A stretch of 64,000 nt of DNA, taken from Bin87 sp965204685 (GTDB lineage: Bacteria; Chloroflexota; Dehalococcoidia; Lucifugimonadales; UBA3495). The translations under genes and the position numbers were made by a program. Below the pieces are notes generated by a model. The model saw only the letters and a list, made by a program, of their open reading frames with translations, was not told the DNA's origin and made no database searches. Where the stretch lies: the NCBI GenBank assembly GCA_965204685.1, contig OZ242004.1:3100001-3164000 (forward strand), written 5' to 3'. Shown here piece after piece: positions 47,988-55,990 of this stretch; position 1 is the stretch's first letter, and each line of letters starts with the position of its first letter.

Positions 47988-48571
47988 CCACTGGATCGGA
48001 AACCCTCCGCACGTTCATCGCGCTGCCGTTGCCCGACGAGTGGATCGGGCAGCTTGGCGAAACCATAGCGGATTTGAGCCGCGCATTGCCCCACGGCGTG
48101 CGTTGGGTTTCTCCCGATGGCATACATCTGACCTTGAAGTTCCTCGGCGCCACGGATTACCGTATAGTGCCCCGAATACTGGACGCCATAGTCGATAATT
48201 TCGCTGATGCCAGTTCCCCGCTGCTGTCGTTATCGGCTCTGGGAACCTTCCCCGGCGGCCGGAACCCACGGGTAATCTGGGCCGGGGTATCCGGCGGCGC
48301 GGAAGGCCTGGAAGACCTGCACCGCCGGGCCGAGCAGGCGGTCTCCGGTTTGGGCTGGTCGGCGGATGGCCGCCCATTCCGCCCCCATTTGACCCTGGGC
48401 CGGGTTCGTGATCGAGTCAACGCAAGGCAGCGCCAGGCGATATCCGATGCCGTGGCCGGGGCCAGGCTCCCGGCGATCCGTAGCTGGCGTCCTGATACCG
48501 TTCGGTTGTACCGGAGCGTGCTGACGCCGCGCGGCGCTCGGTACTCCAATCTTGGTGAGGTACAAATCTGA
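47984..48571 (+). CDS. thpR: RNA 2',3'-cyclic phosphodiesterase (2'-5' RNA ligase family)
   Basis: A 195-residue 2H-phosphoesterase. Both catalytic HxTx motifs are present: H48-L-T50 (IHLTLKFLG) and H135-L-T137 (PHLTLGRVR). It opens RNA 2',3'-cyclic phosphates, and homologues were first seen as 2'-5' RNA ligases. The GTG at 47984 overlaps the previous stop (GTGA), and its own stop overlaps the next ATG (TGATG), so three genes of nucleic-acid processing are translationally coupled. A longer frame from 47768 lies inside the Mug domain and is rejected. Confidence 0.92.
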   Translation: MTTGSETLRTFIALPLPDEWIGQLGETIADLSRALPHGVRWVSPDGIHLTLKFLGATDYRIVPRILDAIVDNFADASSPLLSLSALGTFPGGRNPRVIWAGVSGGAEGLEDLHRRAEQAVSGLGWSADGRPFRPHLTLGRVRDRVNARQRQAISDAVAGARLPAIRSWRPDTVRLYRSVLTPRGARYSNLGEVQI

Positions 48572-49503
48572 TGGAATCCACCCTCGTCACGGCTGTGCGG
48601 CCCATCCCGCCCTACGATTTTGAGCTGACCGCCGGGCAACCCAATTATTCCCGCGAGCAGCAGTTCAAAACCGAGGAGTACGTCGATGGCTGCTACATCC
48701 GGCTCCTGGATCTGGGCGAGACGGTCGCCCTGGCGAAGGTGCGCTCCGTCGGCACCGTGGACCAACCGGAGTTGTCGGTGGAGTTGACCGGGGAGGACCT
48801 CACCGACGCCGACGTCGGTAGCGCGACGGAGCAGATCACCTGGCTCCTGGGCTGCGACCAGGACCTGAGCCCCTTTTACGATGCTGTGGCCGGGGACCCG
48901 GTGCTCGCCGATGTGGTCGGCGATTTCTACGGGTACCACAACACGCGAACCGCCACGGTTTACGAAGCGCTGGTGCAGGCAGTCCTGGGTCAGCAGATCG
49001 CGACCAACGTTTCCAGGATCATTCGCAGCCTGCTTGTCGAGAACTACGGTGTCCGGGCGACGATTGCCGACCGCGAGTGGTATGCCTTCCCCCGCGCGGA
49101 ATCCCTGGCGACCGCCGAAGTGGAGGACCTGCGCCAGCTCAAGCTGAGTTACCGCAAGGCGGAGTACATCCAGGGCATCGCACGAGGCGCCGTGGACTCC
49201 GGCGACAATTTTGCGAGCACTCATGACCTCGAAGACGCCGAGGTCGTGAAGCGCATGGTGGCCATACGGGGAGTCGGCCAGTGGACCGCGCAGTGGGTGC
49301 TGGTCCGCGCTCTGGCCCGCCCCGACGGGTTCCCCGTTGGCGATCTGGCGCTGCGGCGAACCGTCAGCGGCCTGTACTTCGACGGCAAGGAGATCAACGA
49401 CGCCCAACTGCTGGAGTTCTCCCAGCGCTGGTCTCCCTGGCGGTCCTACGCCACGTCGTACCTGTTCGCGGCCCTCCGTTCCGGCCGGATTGCCGGTTCC
49501 TAG
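48571..49503 (+). CDS. AlkA-like DNA-3-methyladenine glycosylase (HhH-GPD)
   Basis: A 310-residue base-excision glycosylase. An N-terminal AlkA-type domain (SREQQFKTEEYVDGCYIRLL) is followed by the HhH-GPD core: VQAVLGQQIA, the helix-hairpin-helix IRGVGQWTAQWVL, and the catalytic Asp at about 258 in FPVGDLALRR. It would remove alkylated purines. The ATG at 48571 overlaps the thpR stop. With the Mug domain two genes upstream it forms a small DNA-repair group. Confidence 0.9.
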   Translation: MESTLVTAVRPIPPYDFELTAGQPNYSREQQFKTEEYVDGCYIRLLDLGETVALAKVRSVGTVDQPELSVELTGEDLTDADVGSATEQITWLLGCDQDLSPFYDAVAGDPVLADVVGDFYGYHNTRTATVYEALVQAVLGQQIATNVSRIIRSLLVENYGVRATIADREWYAFPRAESLATAEVEDLRQLKLSYRKAEYIQGIARGAVDSGDNFASTHDLEDAEVVKRMVAIRGVGQWTAQWVLVRALARPDGFPVGDLALRRTVSGLYFDGKEINDAQLLEFSQRWSPWRSYATSYLFAALRSGRIAGS

Positions 49504-49513
49504 CGGCCCCTCA

Positions 49514-50839
49514 TCAGCGCAGCATTCGCATCAACCCCTTGGGGTTGTTGGAAAACTGGCGCATCAGCCGCTGGGTCTGCTTGAACTGGTTGAGCACCCG
49601 GTTGACGTCCGACGGGTTAGTGCCACTGCCCAGCGCAATGCGCCGGCGCCGGCTGCCCTTGATGATCTCCGGCTTTTCCCGTTCCTCCAGCGTCATGGAG
49701 CGGATGATGGCCTCGGTTTTCTTCAACTCCGATTCGTCCAGCTGGCCCTGCATCTTCTTGGATTGACGGCCCAAACCGGGCATCATTTCCATCACTGAAG
49801 CCAGACCGCCCATCTTTTTCACGCCCTGGATCTGATCGAGAAAATCATCCAGCGTGAAAGACGCCGTGCGCATCTTGCGTTCGAGTTCCCGGGCCTTCTC
49901 CTCGTCCACCGCTTCCTGGGCGCGTTCGATCAGGGTCAGCACGTCGCCCATGGCCAGGATGCGGGATGCCATCCGGTCCGGGTGGAACTGCTCCAGCGCG
50001 TCGCTGCGCTCTCCCGTTCCGATGAACTTGATGGGCACGCCGGTAACCTTGGTCACCGACAGTGCCGCGCCACCCCTCGCGTCACCGTCCATCTTCGACA
50101 GGATCAGCCCGTCCAGTCCCACCCGCTGGTGGAACTCCTCCGCGGCGTTCACCGCGTCCTGGCCGGTCATCGCGTCAACGACCAGGATGGTCTGGTAAGG
50201 CGAAACCGCCTGCTTTACCTCTTCCAGTTCGGTCATCAACTCGTCGTCGATGTGCAGACGCCCCCCGGTGTCCACGATGGCCCACGTCAACGCCAACTCC
50301 GTAGCCCTTTTGACACCTGCAATGGCTACGCTGGCCGGCGTGGCGGAACCCGGTTCCTCGGAATACACCGGGATGTCCAGCTGTTTCCCCAGGGACTGCA
50401 ATTGGGCGATTGCCGCCGGCCGGCGGAGGTCGGCGGCGATGAGCATCGGGCTGTGCTGCTGCCGTTTCATCTGCAACGCCAGCTTGGCGGCCGTGGTGGT
50501 CTTGCCGGACCCCTGCAATCCCACCAGCATCAGCACCGACGGCAACTGGCTGGCCGGCGTGAGCCGATGGTCTCCCGCGCTCAGTACGGCGGTCAACTCC
50601 TCGTGGACAATCTTGACAACCTGCTGACCCGGCGACAGGCTTTCCAGAACCTCACCCGTCAGCGCGCGCTCCTTGACTGTCGCCACGAACTCCCGGGCAA
50701 CGCGGAAATTCACGTCCGCCTCGAGCAATGACCGGCGCACCTGACCCAGCGCGTCATCAATATCCTTTTCCGTCAGCCGGCCCTTGCCCTGCAAACGGCC
50801 GAAAATCCCGGTCAATCGCTCGGTCAGATTGTCAAACAT
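49514..50839 (-). CDS. ffh: Signal recognition particle protein Ffh (SRP54)
   Basis: A 441-residue GTPase that binds signal peptides and 4.5S RNA. NG domain: GLQGSGKTTTAAKL (K113, T114), then DTGGRLHID and TGERSDALEQFHPDRMASRI. The C-terminal M domain has the methionine-rich helices and the RNA-binding GSRRRRIALGSGT. Full length for bacterial Ffh. ATG at 50839. Convergent with the AlkA gene, 10 bases between stops, with no hairpin seen there. Confidence 0.96.
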   Translation of the reverse strand: MFDNLTERLTGIFGRLQGKGRLTEKDIDDALGQVRRSLLEADVNFRVAREFVATVKERALTGEVLESLSPGQQVVKIVHEELTAVLSAGDHRLTPASQLPSVLMLVGLQGSGKTTTAAKLALQMKRQQHSPMLIAADLRRPAAIAQLQSLGKQLDIPVYSEEPGSATPASVAIAGVKRATELALTWAIVDTGGRLHIDDELMTELEEVKQAVSPYQTILVVDAMTGQDAVNAAEEFHQRVGLDGLILSKMDGDARGGAALSVTKVTGVPIKFIGTGERSDALEQFHPDRMASRILAMGDVLTLIERAQEAVDEEKARELERKMRTASFTLDDFLDQIQGVKKMGGLASVMEMMPGLGRQSKKMQGQLDESELKKTEAIIRSMTLEEREKPEIIKGSRRRRIALGSGTNPSDVNRVLNQFKQTQRLMRQFSNNPKGLMRMLR

Positions 50840-50887
50840 CCCGTCACACTCCCGTCGCGTCGGCTCTTGTCTTGAGGATTGGCGTCG

Positions 50888-51967
50888 TCACTCCCAGCGG
50901 AACGTACGGTTGGCAATGATGAACGCTACCACAAGCCACACCGCCAATCCCAGAAAGTTCGGCCATTGCATCAAAACCGTATCGCCTTCCACGGTCATGC
51001 CTCGTATGGCTTCGACCAGGTAGGTCAGCGGCAAAAAATCGGTAATCCGCTGCAGGATACCGGGGAGAACGTCCCGGGAAAAGAATACACCGGACAAAAA
51101 CATCATGGGCAGCGACACGATGTTTGCCAGGGGCGCGGCCTGCTGCTCGGTGCGCGCCCAGCCGGACACCGCGAACCCCATCGCCAGGAACACCGCGCCG
51201 CCCATCGCCGCCGCCAGCAGCACGGCGAAAAAGTTGCCGGCGAATTCCGCCCCGAACAGGAACACCGCCACCGCGGCCAGGATCACCGTCTGGATCACCA
51301 CGACAATCAGCCGGGTAATCACCTGGGCTACCAGCAGAGACGTCGGGTTCAATGGCGTTGCCAGCAGCCGGCGCAGCACGCCCTCACGTTTCATCGTCAC
51401 GAAGCTGAACGCCACGCTGAACAACCCCAACTGCATGATTGCCATGCCGATCACCCCGGGCATCAGGAAATCGATGTAGCCCAGGTCCCGCGCCTCCACC
51501 GCCTCCCCGGTCAGCGTGACCACTCGCTCGGCGCCGGTGATGGCGAAGTTCAGCTCGTCGACGGCGGACTGCATGACCGTCAAGCCCAGCCTCGCCTCGG
51601 TTTGCCGGCTGCCGTGGTACCACGCCACGATCTGGCTGCCGCCCGGAGCCGAAGCCAGATCCTCCGGCAGCACAATCACCAGGTCCCGCTTGCCGTCGGC
51701 CAGCGCGGCGCGTTCACCCTCGGCCGTCCCGGTCTCAATACGCAGCGCGTCGATCTCGGAAAGACCATCGACGAACGCTCTCGAAGCGTCGTTTTCGGCA
51801 TGATCCACGATGCCGATGTCAACCTTGCCCAACTCCCCGAAATTCAACAGGCCGAAGATCACCATGATGACCAGCGGCAAAAAGAACGTCCAGAACATGG
51901 CCGCGCGGTCCCGCGACCACATCTTGATCGACCACCAGGTCAGATAGACGGCCGGCCGCGCAAGCAT
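50888..51967 (-). CDS. ABC-2 type transporter permease
   Basis: A 359-residue membrane protein with the ABC-2 layout: one N-terminal helix (AAMFWTFFLPLVIMVIFGLLNF), an extracytoplasmic domain of about 130 residues, then five helices, including VIGMAIMQLGLFSVAFSFV and FLAMGFAVSGWA, with the MTVEGDTVLMQWPNFLGL region near the end. The cytoplasmic segment TMKREGVLRRLLATPLNPTS is the conserved coupling site of ABC-2 exporters. It begins one base after the ATPase stop. Likely half of a drug or lipid exporter. Confidence 0.9.
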   Translation of the reverse strand: MLARPAVYLTWWSIKMWSRDRAAMFWTFFLPLVIMVIFGLLNFGELGKVDIGIVDHAENDASRAFVDGLSEIDALRIETGTAEGERAALADGKRDLVIVLPEDLASAPGGSQIVAWYHGSRQTEARLGLTVMQSAVDELNFAITGAERVVTLTGEAVEARDLGYIDFLMPGVIGMAIMQLGLFSVAFSFVTMKREGVLRRLLATPLNPTSLLVAQVITRLIVVVIQTVILAAVAVFLFGAEFAGNFFAVLLAAAMGGAVFLAMGFAVSGWARTEQQAAPLANIVSLPMMFLSGVFFSRDVLPGILQRITDFLPLTYLVEAIRGMTVEGDTVLMQWPNFLGLAVWLVVAFIIANRTFRWE

Positions 51968-51968
51968 C

Positions 51969-52760
51969 CTAATACTCCCGCAGCGAACGGCCGGTCAAGT
52001 CGAGGAACACGTCCTCCAGCGTGGCTAACCGCACTTCCTGCTCCCGGTGGAATCCCCGGGAAATCAGCTGGTCGATCAACTGGGCTGGCGACGCCATGGC
52101 AATGATTTTCCCGCTGTCCATCACCGCCACCCGGTCGCACAGTTCCTCGGCTTCCTCCATGTAGTGGGTGGTCAGGACCACGGTGCGCCCTTCCTGCTTC
52201 CAGGTCTTGGCCAGGTCCCAGATCAGGCGCCGCGCTTGGGGATCCAGCCCCGTGGTCGGTTCGTCAAGGAACACCACGTCCGGGTCGTTGACCAGCGAGG
52301 CCGCGATGGCAAACCGCTGTTTCTGCCCTCCCGATAGCGTCCTAAAGGACGCCGACTTGCGTTCGCCCAGATCCACCGCCTCAAGTAGCGGGTCCGGGTC
52401 AACTTTCACCCGGTAAATGCTGCCCAGCATCCGGAGCAGTTCGGCAAGCTTCAGGTGCTCGAAAAAAGCGCTGCTCTGCAACTGCACGCCGATGTGTTGC
52501 TTCACCGCCCTGGGGTTGCGGCTGACGTCGATGCCGGCGACGGTTGCGCGGCCGCTGTCGGCGGAACGCATCCCTTCGATGATCTCGACCGTGGTGGTCT
52601 TGCCGGACCCATTGGGGCCCAGCAGGGCGAATACCTCACCGCGCTGCACCTCGAACGAAATTCCGTCAACCGCCTGGATATCTCCATAGCGCTTGCGCAA
52701 GTCCTCAACAACTATGACGGGAACGGTTCCGTTGGCGGAGTTGGTTTCGGCGAGTGACAT
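51969..52760 (-). CDS. ABC transporter ATP-binding protein (ABC-2 exporter)
   Basis: A 263-residue nucleotide-binding subunit. Walker A GPNGSGKTTT at about residues 48-57, signature LSGGQKQRF at 142-150, Walker B VVFLDEPTT at 163-170 (D166, E167), and an H-loop TTHYMEEAEELCDRV. Of the DrrA/CcmA type that pairs with ABC-2 permeases. ATG at 52760 with GAGGAAA upstream and an extended -10 further up. Divergent from the SbcC-like gene. Substrate unknown. Confidence 0.92.
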   Translation of the reverse strand: MSLAETNSANGTVPVIVVEDLRKRYGDIQAVDGISFEVQRGEVFALLGPNGSGKTTTVEIIEGMRSADSGRATVAGIDVSRNPRAVKQHIGVQLQSSAFFEHLKLAELLRMLGSIYRVKVDPDPLLEAVDLGERKSASFRTLSGGQKQRFAIAASLVNDPDVVFLDEPTTGLDPQARRLIWDLAKTWKQEGRTVVLTTHYMEEAEELCDRVAVMDSGKIIAMASPAQLIDQLISRGFHREQEVRLATLEDVFLDLTGRSLREY

Positions 52761-52784
52761 CGACTGTACGTTTCCTCGACAAAA

Positions 52785-52793
52785 ATTGTACCA
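52785..52793 (-). promoter_or_regulatory. Extended -10 promoter of the ABC exporter operon
   Basis: On the minus strand the sequence reads TGGTACAAT (TGn plus TACAAT), about 25 bases before the ATPase ATG. A TTGACA just upstream is too close to serve as a standard -35. Confidence 0.5.
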
Positions 52794-52884
52794 CTGTCAA
52801 CTGCTGGCCCTTCTTTGGCCTGCCGGCGCAAACCATGGCGGGTATCGAACGGCGCCATCCGGCCGGTGATAAAATCGGGGCACG

Positions 52885-55452
52885 ATGATCCCGCTCAGGC
52901 TTTCGGTCCGCAACTTCCTTTGCTACCGAGACGATGTGCCGCCGTTGGACCTGCGCGGCATTCACGTGGCATGCCTGTGTGGGGCCAACGGCCACGGCAA
53001 GTCAGCCCTGCTGGACGCCATGACTTGGTGCCTGTGGGGGCAGGCTCGCACCGGCACCCAGAACCACAACGACCTCATCGCCTACGGCGAGTCGGAGTGC
53101 CGGGTCGAGCTGGACTTTCTGGCCCGGGGGCAGGAGCACCGGGCCATCCGCCGCCGGCGCAGCACGGGTCAGGGCCGCACCGAGGTTGACCTGTTCATCC
53201 TGGACGACGCCGGGCAGCCCCGGTCCATCAGCGGCAACTCGGTTCGCGAGACCAACGGGAAAATCCAGAACCTGGTCGGGATGGACTACACCACCTTCGT
53301 GAATACCGCGTTCCTCCTCCAGGGGCGCTCCGACGAGTTCACGCGCAAGACGCCGGCGGAACGAAAGACGGTCCTGTCGTCCATCCTTGACCTCGGCCTC
53401 TACGAAACGCTGCAAGTATCCGCCGCCAGCCGCCGCGACCACTGGCAGTCGGAGGTGGTACGCACTGAAGGTGCGCTGGCGCAAAACCGCAATCTGCTGG
53501 AAGCCATTCCGGATCCCGCCCTGGAACTCAGCGAAATCGCATCGAGTCTCCACCGGCTCGGCGGAGAAATCGAGGCAACCTCCGCCAACGCAGAACGGCT
53601 GCGGCGCGCGGTTGCCGCATTGCGCCAGCAGCAGGCGGAAGCCGTCGCGGCAGGTCGTCGCATCGAGGCGTTTCGTGCCGATATCGAACGTGCCGAAGCC
53701 GCCGCCGCATCCATCGCAGAACGCATCCAGAACGCTCACGCGCTGGAGGACCGCGCCGCGGAAATCTGCGCCGGCGCCAGGGAACTGGGAGCCGCGCAAA
53801 CCGAAATGGAACGCCTGCAAGCCTCCCGCGCCGCGTACGACCGGCTGCGCAACCGCCATAACGACTTGCGGGCTGCCATCGACCGGGCCCGGGCGCAGCT
53901 TTCCGCCGAAGCGACGCAGTTAAAACACCACCTGGACGACGTGCAGCGGCCGGCCGCTGCCCGGGCCGACGGCCTTGCTGGGGAGCTCGAAGCGCTGGCG
54001 GAGGCAGAGTCGACGCTCGCCGCCGACCGCTCGGTGCTGGAAGCGGAGTACGCCCAGTCCAATGACCTGCAGCGCGACATCGCTCTGGCGCAGGCTGATC
54101 TGGAACGTTGCATCGTCGAGGGAAAGGATCTGCGCGCGAAGCAACGGGAAATGCAATCGGCGGACGCGGTCTGCCCCCTGTGCCGCACACCGCTCAGCGA
54201 GGACGCCTGCGGCGATATTTCCGCCTGGTATGAGACGGAAATCCAGACCAAGCTCACGCGCCACGATGAGATCAAGCGGTCATTGACCAATTTGTCCGCC
54301 CGACTCGAAAACCTGCAAGCCGGGATCGCTCATCGCGACGCTTCCCTTTCCCAGCGTCAACGGCAACTCCAGCAACAACGTGGTCGCTTGGAACAGGAGC
54401 GGCGCCAGTGCGAAGAGGCCGCCCGGCAGTTGGCAACATCGCTTCCCCGTCTGGAGCAGTTGCAAAAGGCGCTGTCAGAAGACAATTTCGCAACTGAACA
54501 GCGCGCTGCTTTGGCCGATGTGGAATTGGCTGTCAACGAATTAGGATATGACGAGCAAAGCCTGGAAGCGGCCACGGCGAAGACTCGTTCGTTGCAGCAC
54601 TGGGAGCTCGAGTTGCGGAGGTTGCAGGACTCCCGCGCCCGCCGGCCCGAGGACGAAACGTCGCTGGCCCAGACCCGGAACCAACTGACCCGGCTCAACG
54701 AAGAGTTGCAAAGCGTCCAGGCGATCCTGGAAGACGCTCAATTGGCGGTGGCAGGTCTGCCCGAGCAAGAACGGGAAGCGGCAGCGGCGGACCAAGCCGT
54801 GACGGGTCTTCTCAGTGACCGCGACGCCCTCGTCGCCCGGCAAGGCCGGCTGCAAGGGGACGCCGAGCGCCGGGTTTCGTACCTGGAGGAAATTGACGCC
54901 CTGGAAAATCGCCGTTCCTCCTCAAGTACCGAGCAGAGCGTCTATTCCGACCTCCACAACGCCTTCGGACGCGGCGGCGTCCCCGCCATGCTCATCGACG
55001 CCGCCGTCCCTCGTATCGAAGCCGAGGCGAACGCGTTGCTGGGTCGCATGACGGACAGCCGGCTGGCGGTCAAGCTGGAAACCCAACGGGTGCGCCAGTC
55101 CGGCAACGTCGCCGAGACCCTGGACATCCTGGTCAGTGACGAACTGGGATCGCGCAGTTATGATCTGTTCAGCGGTGGCGAGGCCTTCCGCATCAACCTG
55201 GCGCTCCGCATCGCTTTGTCCAAGGTGCTGGCACAGCGCATGGGGCTTCCGCTGCCCACGCTGTTCATTGATGAAGGTTTCGGCACCCAGGACGCCGCCG
55301 GGCGCGAGCGCATCGTGGACGCCATCGCGTCCATTCAGGATGATTTCGAAAAGATCATCGTCATCACGCACCTGGATGAGCTCAAGGACCTGTTCCCGGT
55401 CCGGATCGAAGTGCTCAAGACCGGAGCGGGTTCCCAATTCTGGCTCAGCTGA
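52885..55452 (+). CDS. SbcC/Rad50-like SMC-family ATPase
   Basis: An 855-residue ATPase of the SbcC/Rad50 type. Half ABC at the N-terminus: Walker A GANGHGKSALLDAM (K39, S40), Q-loop FLLQGRSDEFTRKTPAERK. Then about 550 residues of coiled coil interrupted at C430-P-L-C433 (VCPLCRTPL), the zinc hook that joins two dimers. The C-terminal half has LFSGGEAFRINLALRIA (S763-E766) and Walker B LFIDEGFG (D796-E797). It is shorter than E. coli SbcC and has no sbcD/mre11 next to it; the partner nuclease may be elsewhere. ATG at 52885. Confidence 0.9.
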   Translation: MIPLRLSVRNFLCYRDDVPPLDLRGIHVACLCGANGHGKSALLDAMTWCLWGQARTGTQNHNDLIAYGESECRVELDFLARGQEHRAIRRRRSTGQGRTEVDLFILDDAGQPRSISGNSVRETNGKIQNLVGMDYTTFVNTAFLLQGRSDEFTRKTPAERKTVLSSILDLGLYETLQVSAASRRDHWQSEVVRTEGALAQNRNLLEAIPDPALELSEIASSLHRLGGEIEATSANAERLRRAVAALRQQQAEAVAAGRRIEAFRADIERAEAAAASIAERIQNAHALEDRAAEICAGARELGAAQTEMERLQASRAAYDRLRNRHNDLRAAIDRARAQLSAEATQLKHHLDDVQRPAAARADGLAGELEALAEAESTLAADRSVLEAEYAQSNDLQRDIALAQADLERCIVEGKDLRAKQREMQSADAVCPLCRTPLSEDACGDISAWYETEIQTKLTRHDEIKRSLTNLSARLENLQAGIAHRDASLSQRQRQLQQQRGRLEQERRQCEEAARQLATSLPRLEQLQKALSEDNFATEQRAALADVELAVNELGYDEQSLEAATAKTRSLQHWELELRRLQDSRARRPEDETSLAQTRNQLTRLNEELQSVQAILEDAQLAVAGLPEQEREAAAADQAVTGLLSDRDALVARQGRLQGDAERRVSYLEEIDALENRRSSSSTEQSVYSDLHNAFGRGGVPAMLIDAAVPRIEAEANALLGRMTDSRLAVKLETQRVRQSGNVAETLDILVSDELGSRSYDLFSGGEAFRINLALRIALSKVLAQRMGLPLPTLFIDEGFGTQDAAGRERIVDAIASIQDDFEKIIVITHLDELKDLFPVRIEVLKTGAGSQFWLS

Positions 55453-55506
55453 CAAGTCCAACAATCGTACCCGGCGGCTAACTTCTTACCAGGAAAGGAG
55501 CATCCG

Positions 55507-55926
55507 ATGCTAACCGAAGCCCAACGGCAATTCTTGTCAAACAACCACAACGGAGCCCTTACAACTTTTCGTAGGAACGGCGCCGGCCAAATGAGCATCG
55601 TCACCTGCGGGTTGTATGGCGACGGCGTGGCTTTTACGACTACCGCAGACCGGGCCAAGCTCCGCAATCTCCGGCGCGACCCTCGCTGCACGATCCTGGT
55701 AGGCACCGGCGACTGGCGAAACTTCCTGGTCCTGGAAGGCGAGGCCCGGCTGGTGGGAGTCGATGAAGTCTCGGCCGACGAGTACCGGGAGACCCTGCGC
55801 GACGTGTACCGCACCGCCGCCGGTGAGGAGCATCCCAACTGGCCGGAGTACGACCGGGCCATGCTGGATGACCGCCGTTATGCGGTGCTGGTTACGCCGT
55901 CGCACGTGTACGGTCGGGCCGACTGA
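55507..55926 (+). CDS. PPOX-class (pyridoxamine-5'-phosphate-oxidase-fold) flavin/F420-dependent protein
   Basis: A 139-residue split-barrel protein. It begins MLTEAQRQFLSNNHNGALTTFR, then VTCGLYGDGVAFTTTADRAKLRNLRRDP over two blocks, a cofactor-phosphate-binding region typical of PPOX-class F420-dependent enzymes, and RNFLVLEGEARLV. F420 or FMN as cofactor cannot be decided. ATG at 55507 after AAAGGAG. It ends before a weak hairpin shared with the convergent molybdenum hydroxylase operon. Confidence 0.85.
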   Translation: MLTEAQRQFLSNNHNGALTTFRRNGAGQMSIVTCGLYGDGVAFTTTADRAKLRNLRRDPRCTILVGTGDWRNFLVLEGEARLVGVDEVSADEYRETLRDVYRTAAGEEHPNWPEYDRAMLDDRRYAVLVTPSHVYGRAD

Positions 55927-55941
55927 GCGGGGGAATCGACA

Positions 55942-55964
55942 AGGGCGAGCCTGTGCCCGCCCCT
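55942..55964. terminator. Weak hairpin between convergent genes
   Basis: GGGCG/CGCCC-based imperfect stem in the 64-bp gap between the PPOX gene end (55926) and the CoxL-like gene end (55991). Short stem, no T-tract; a degenerate member of the local hairpin family. Confidence 0.35.
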
Positions 55965-55990
55965 GCCCACTTCAGCAATTTGGGTCCAAT

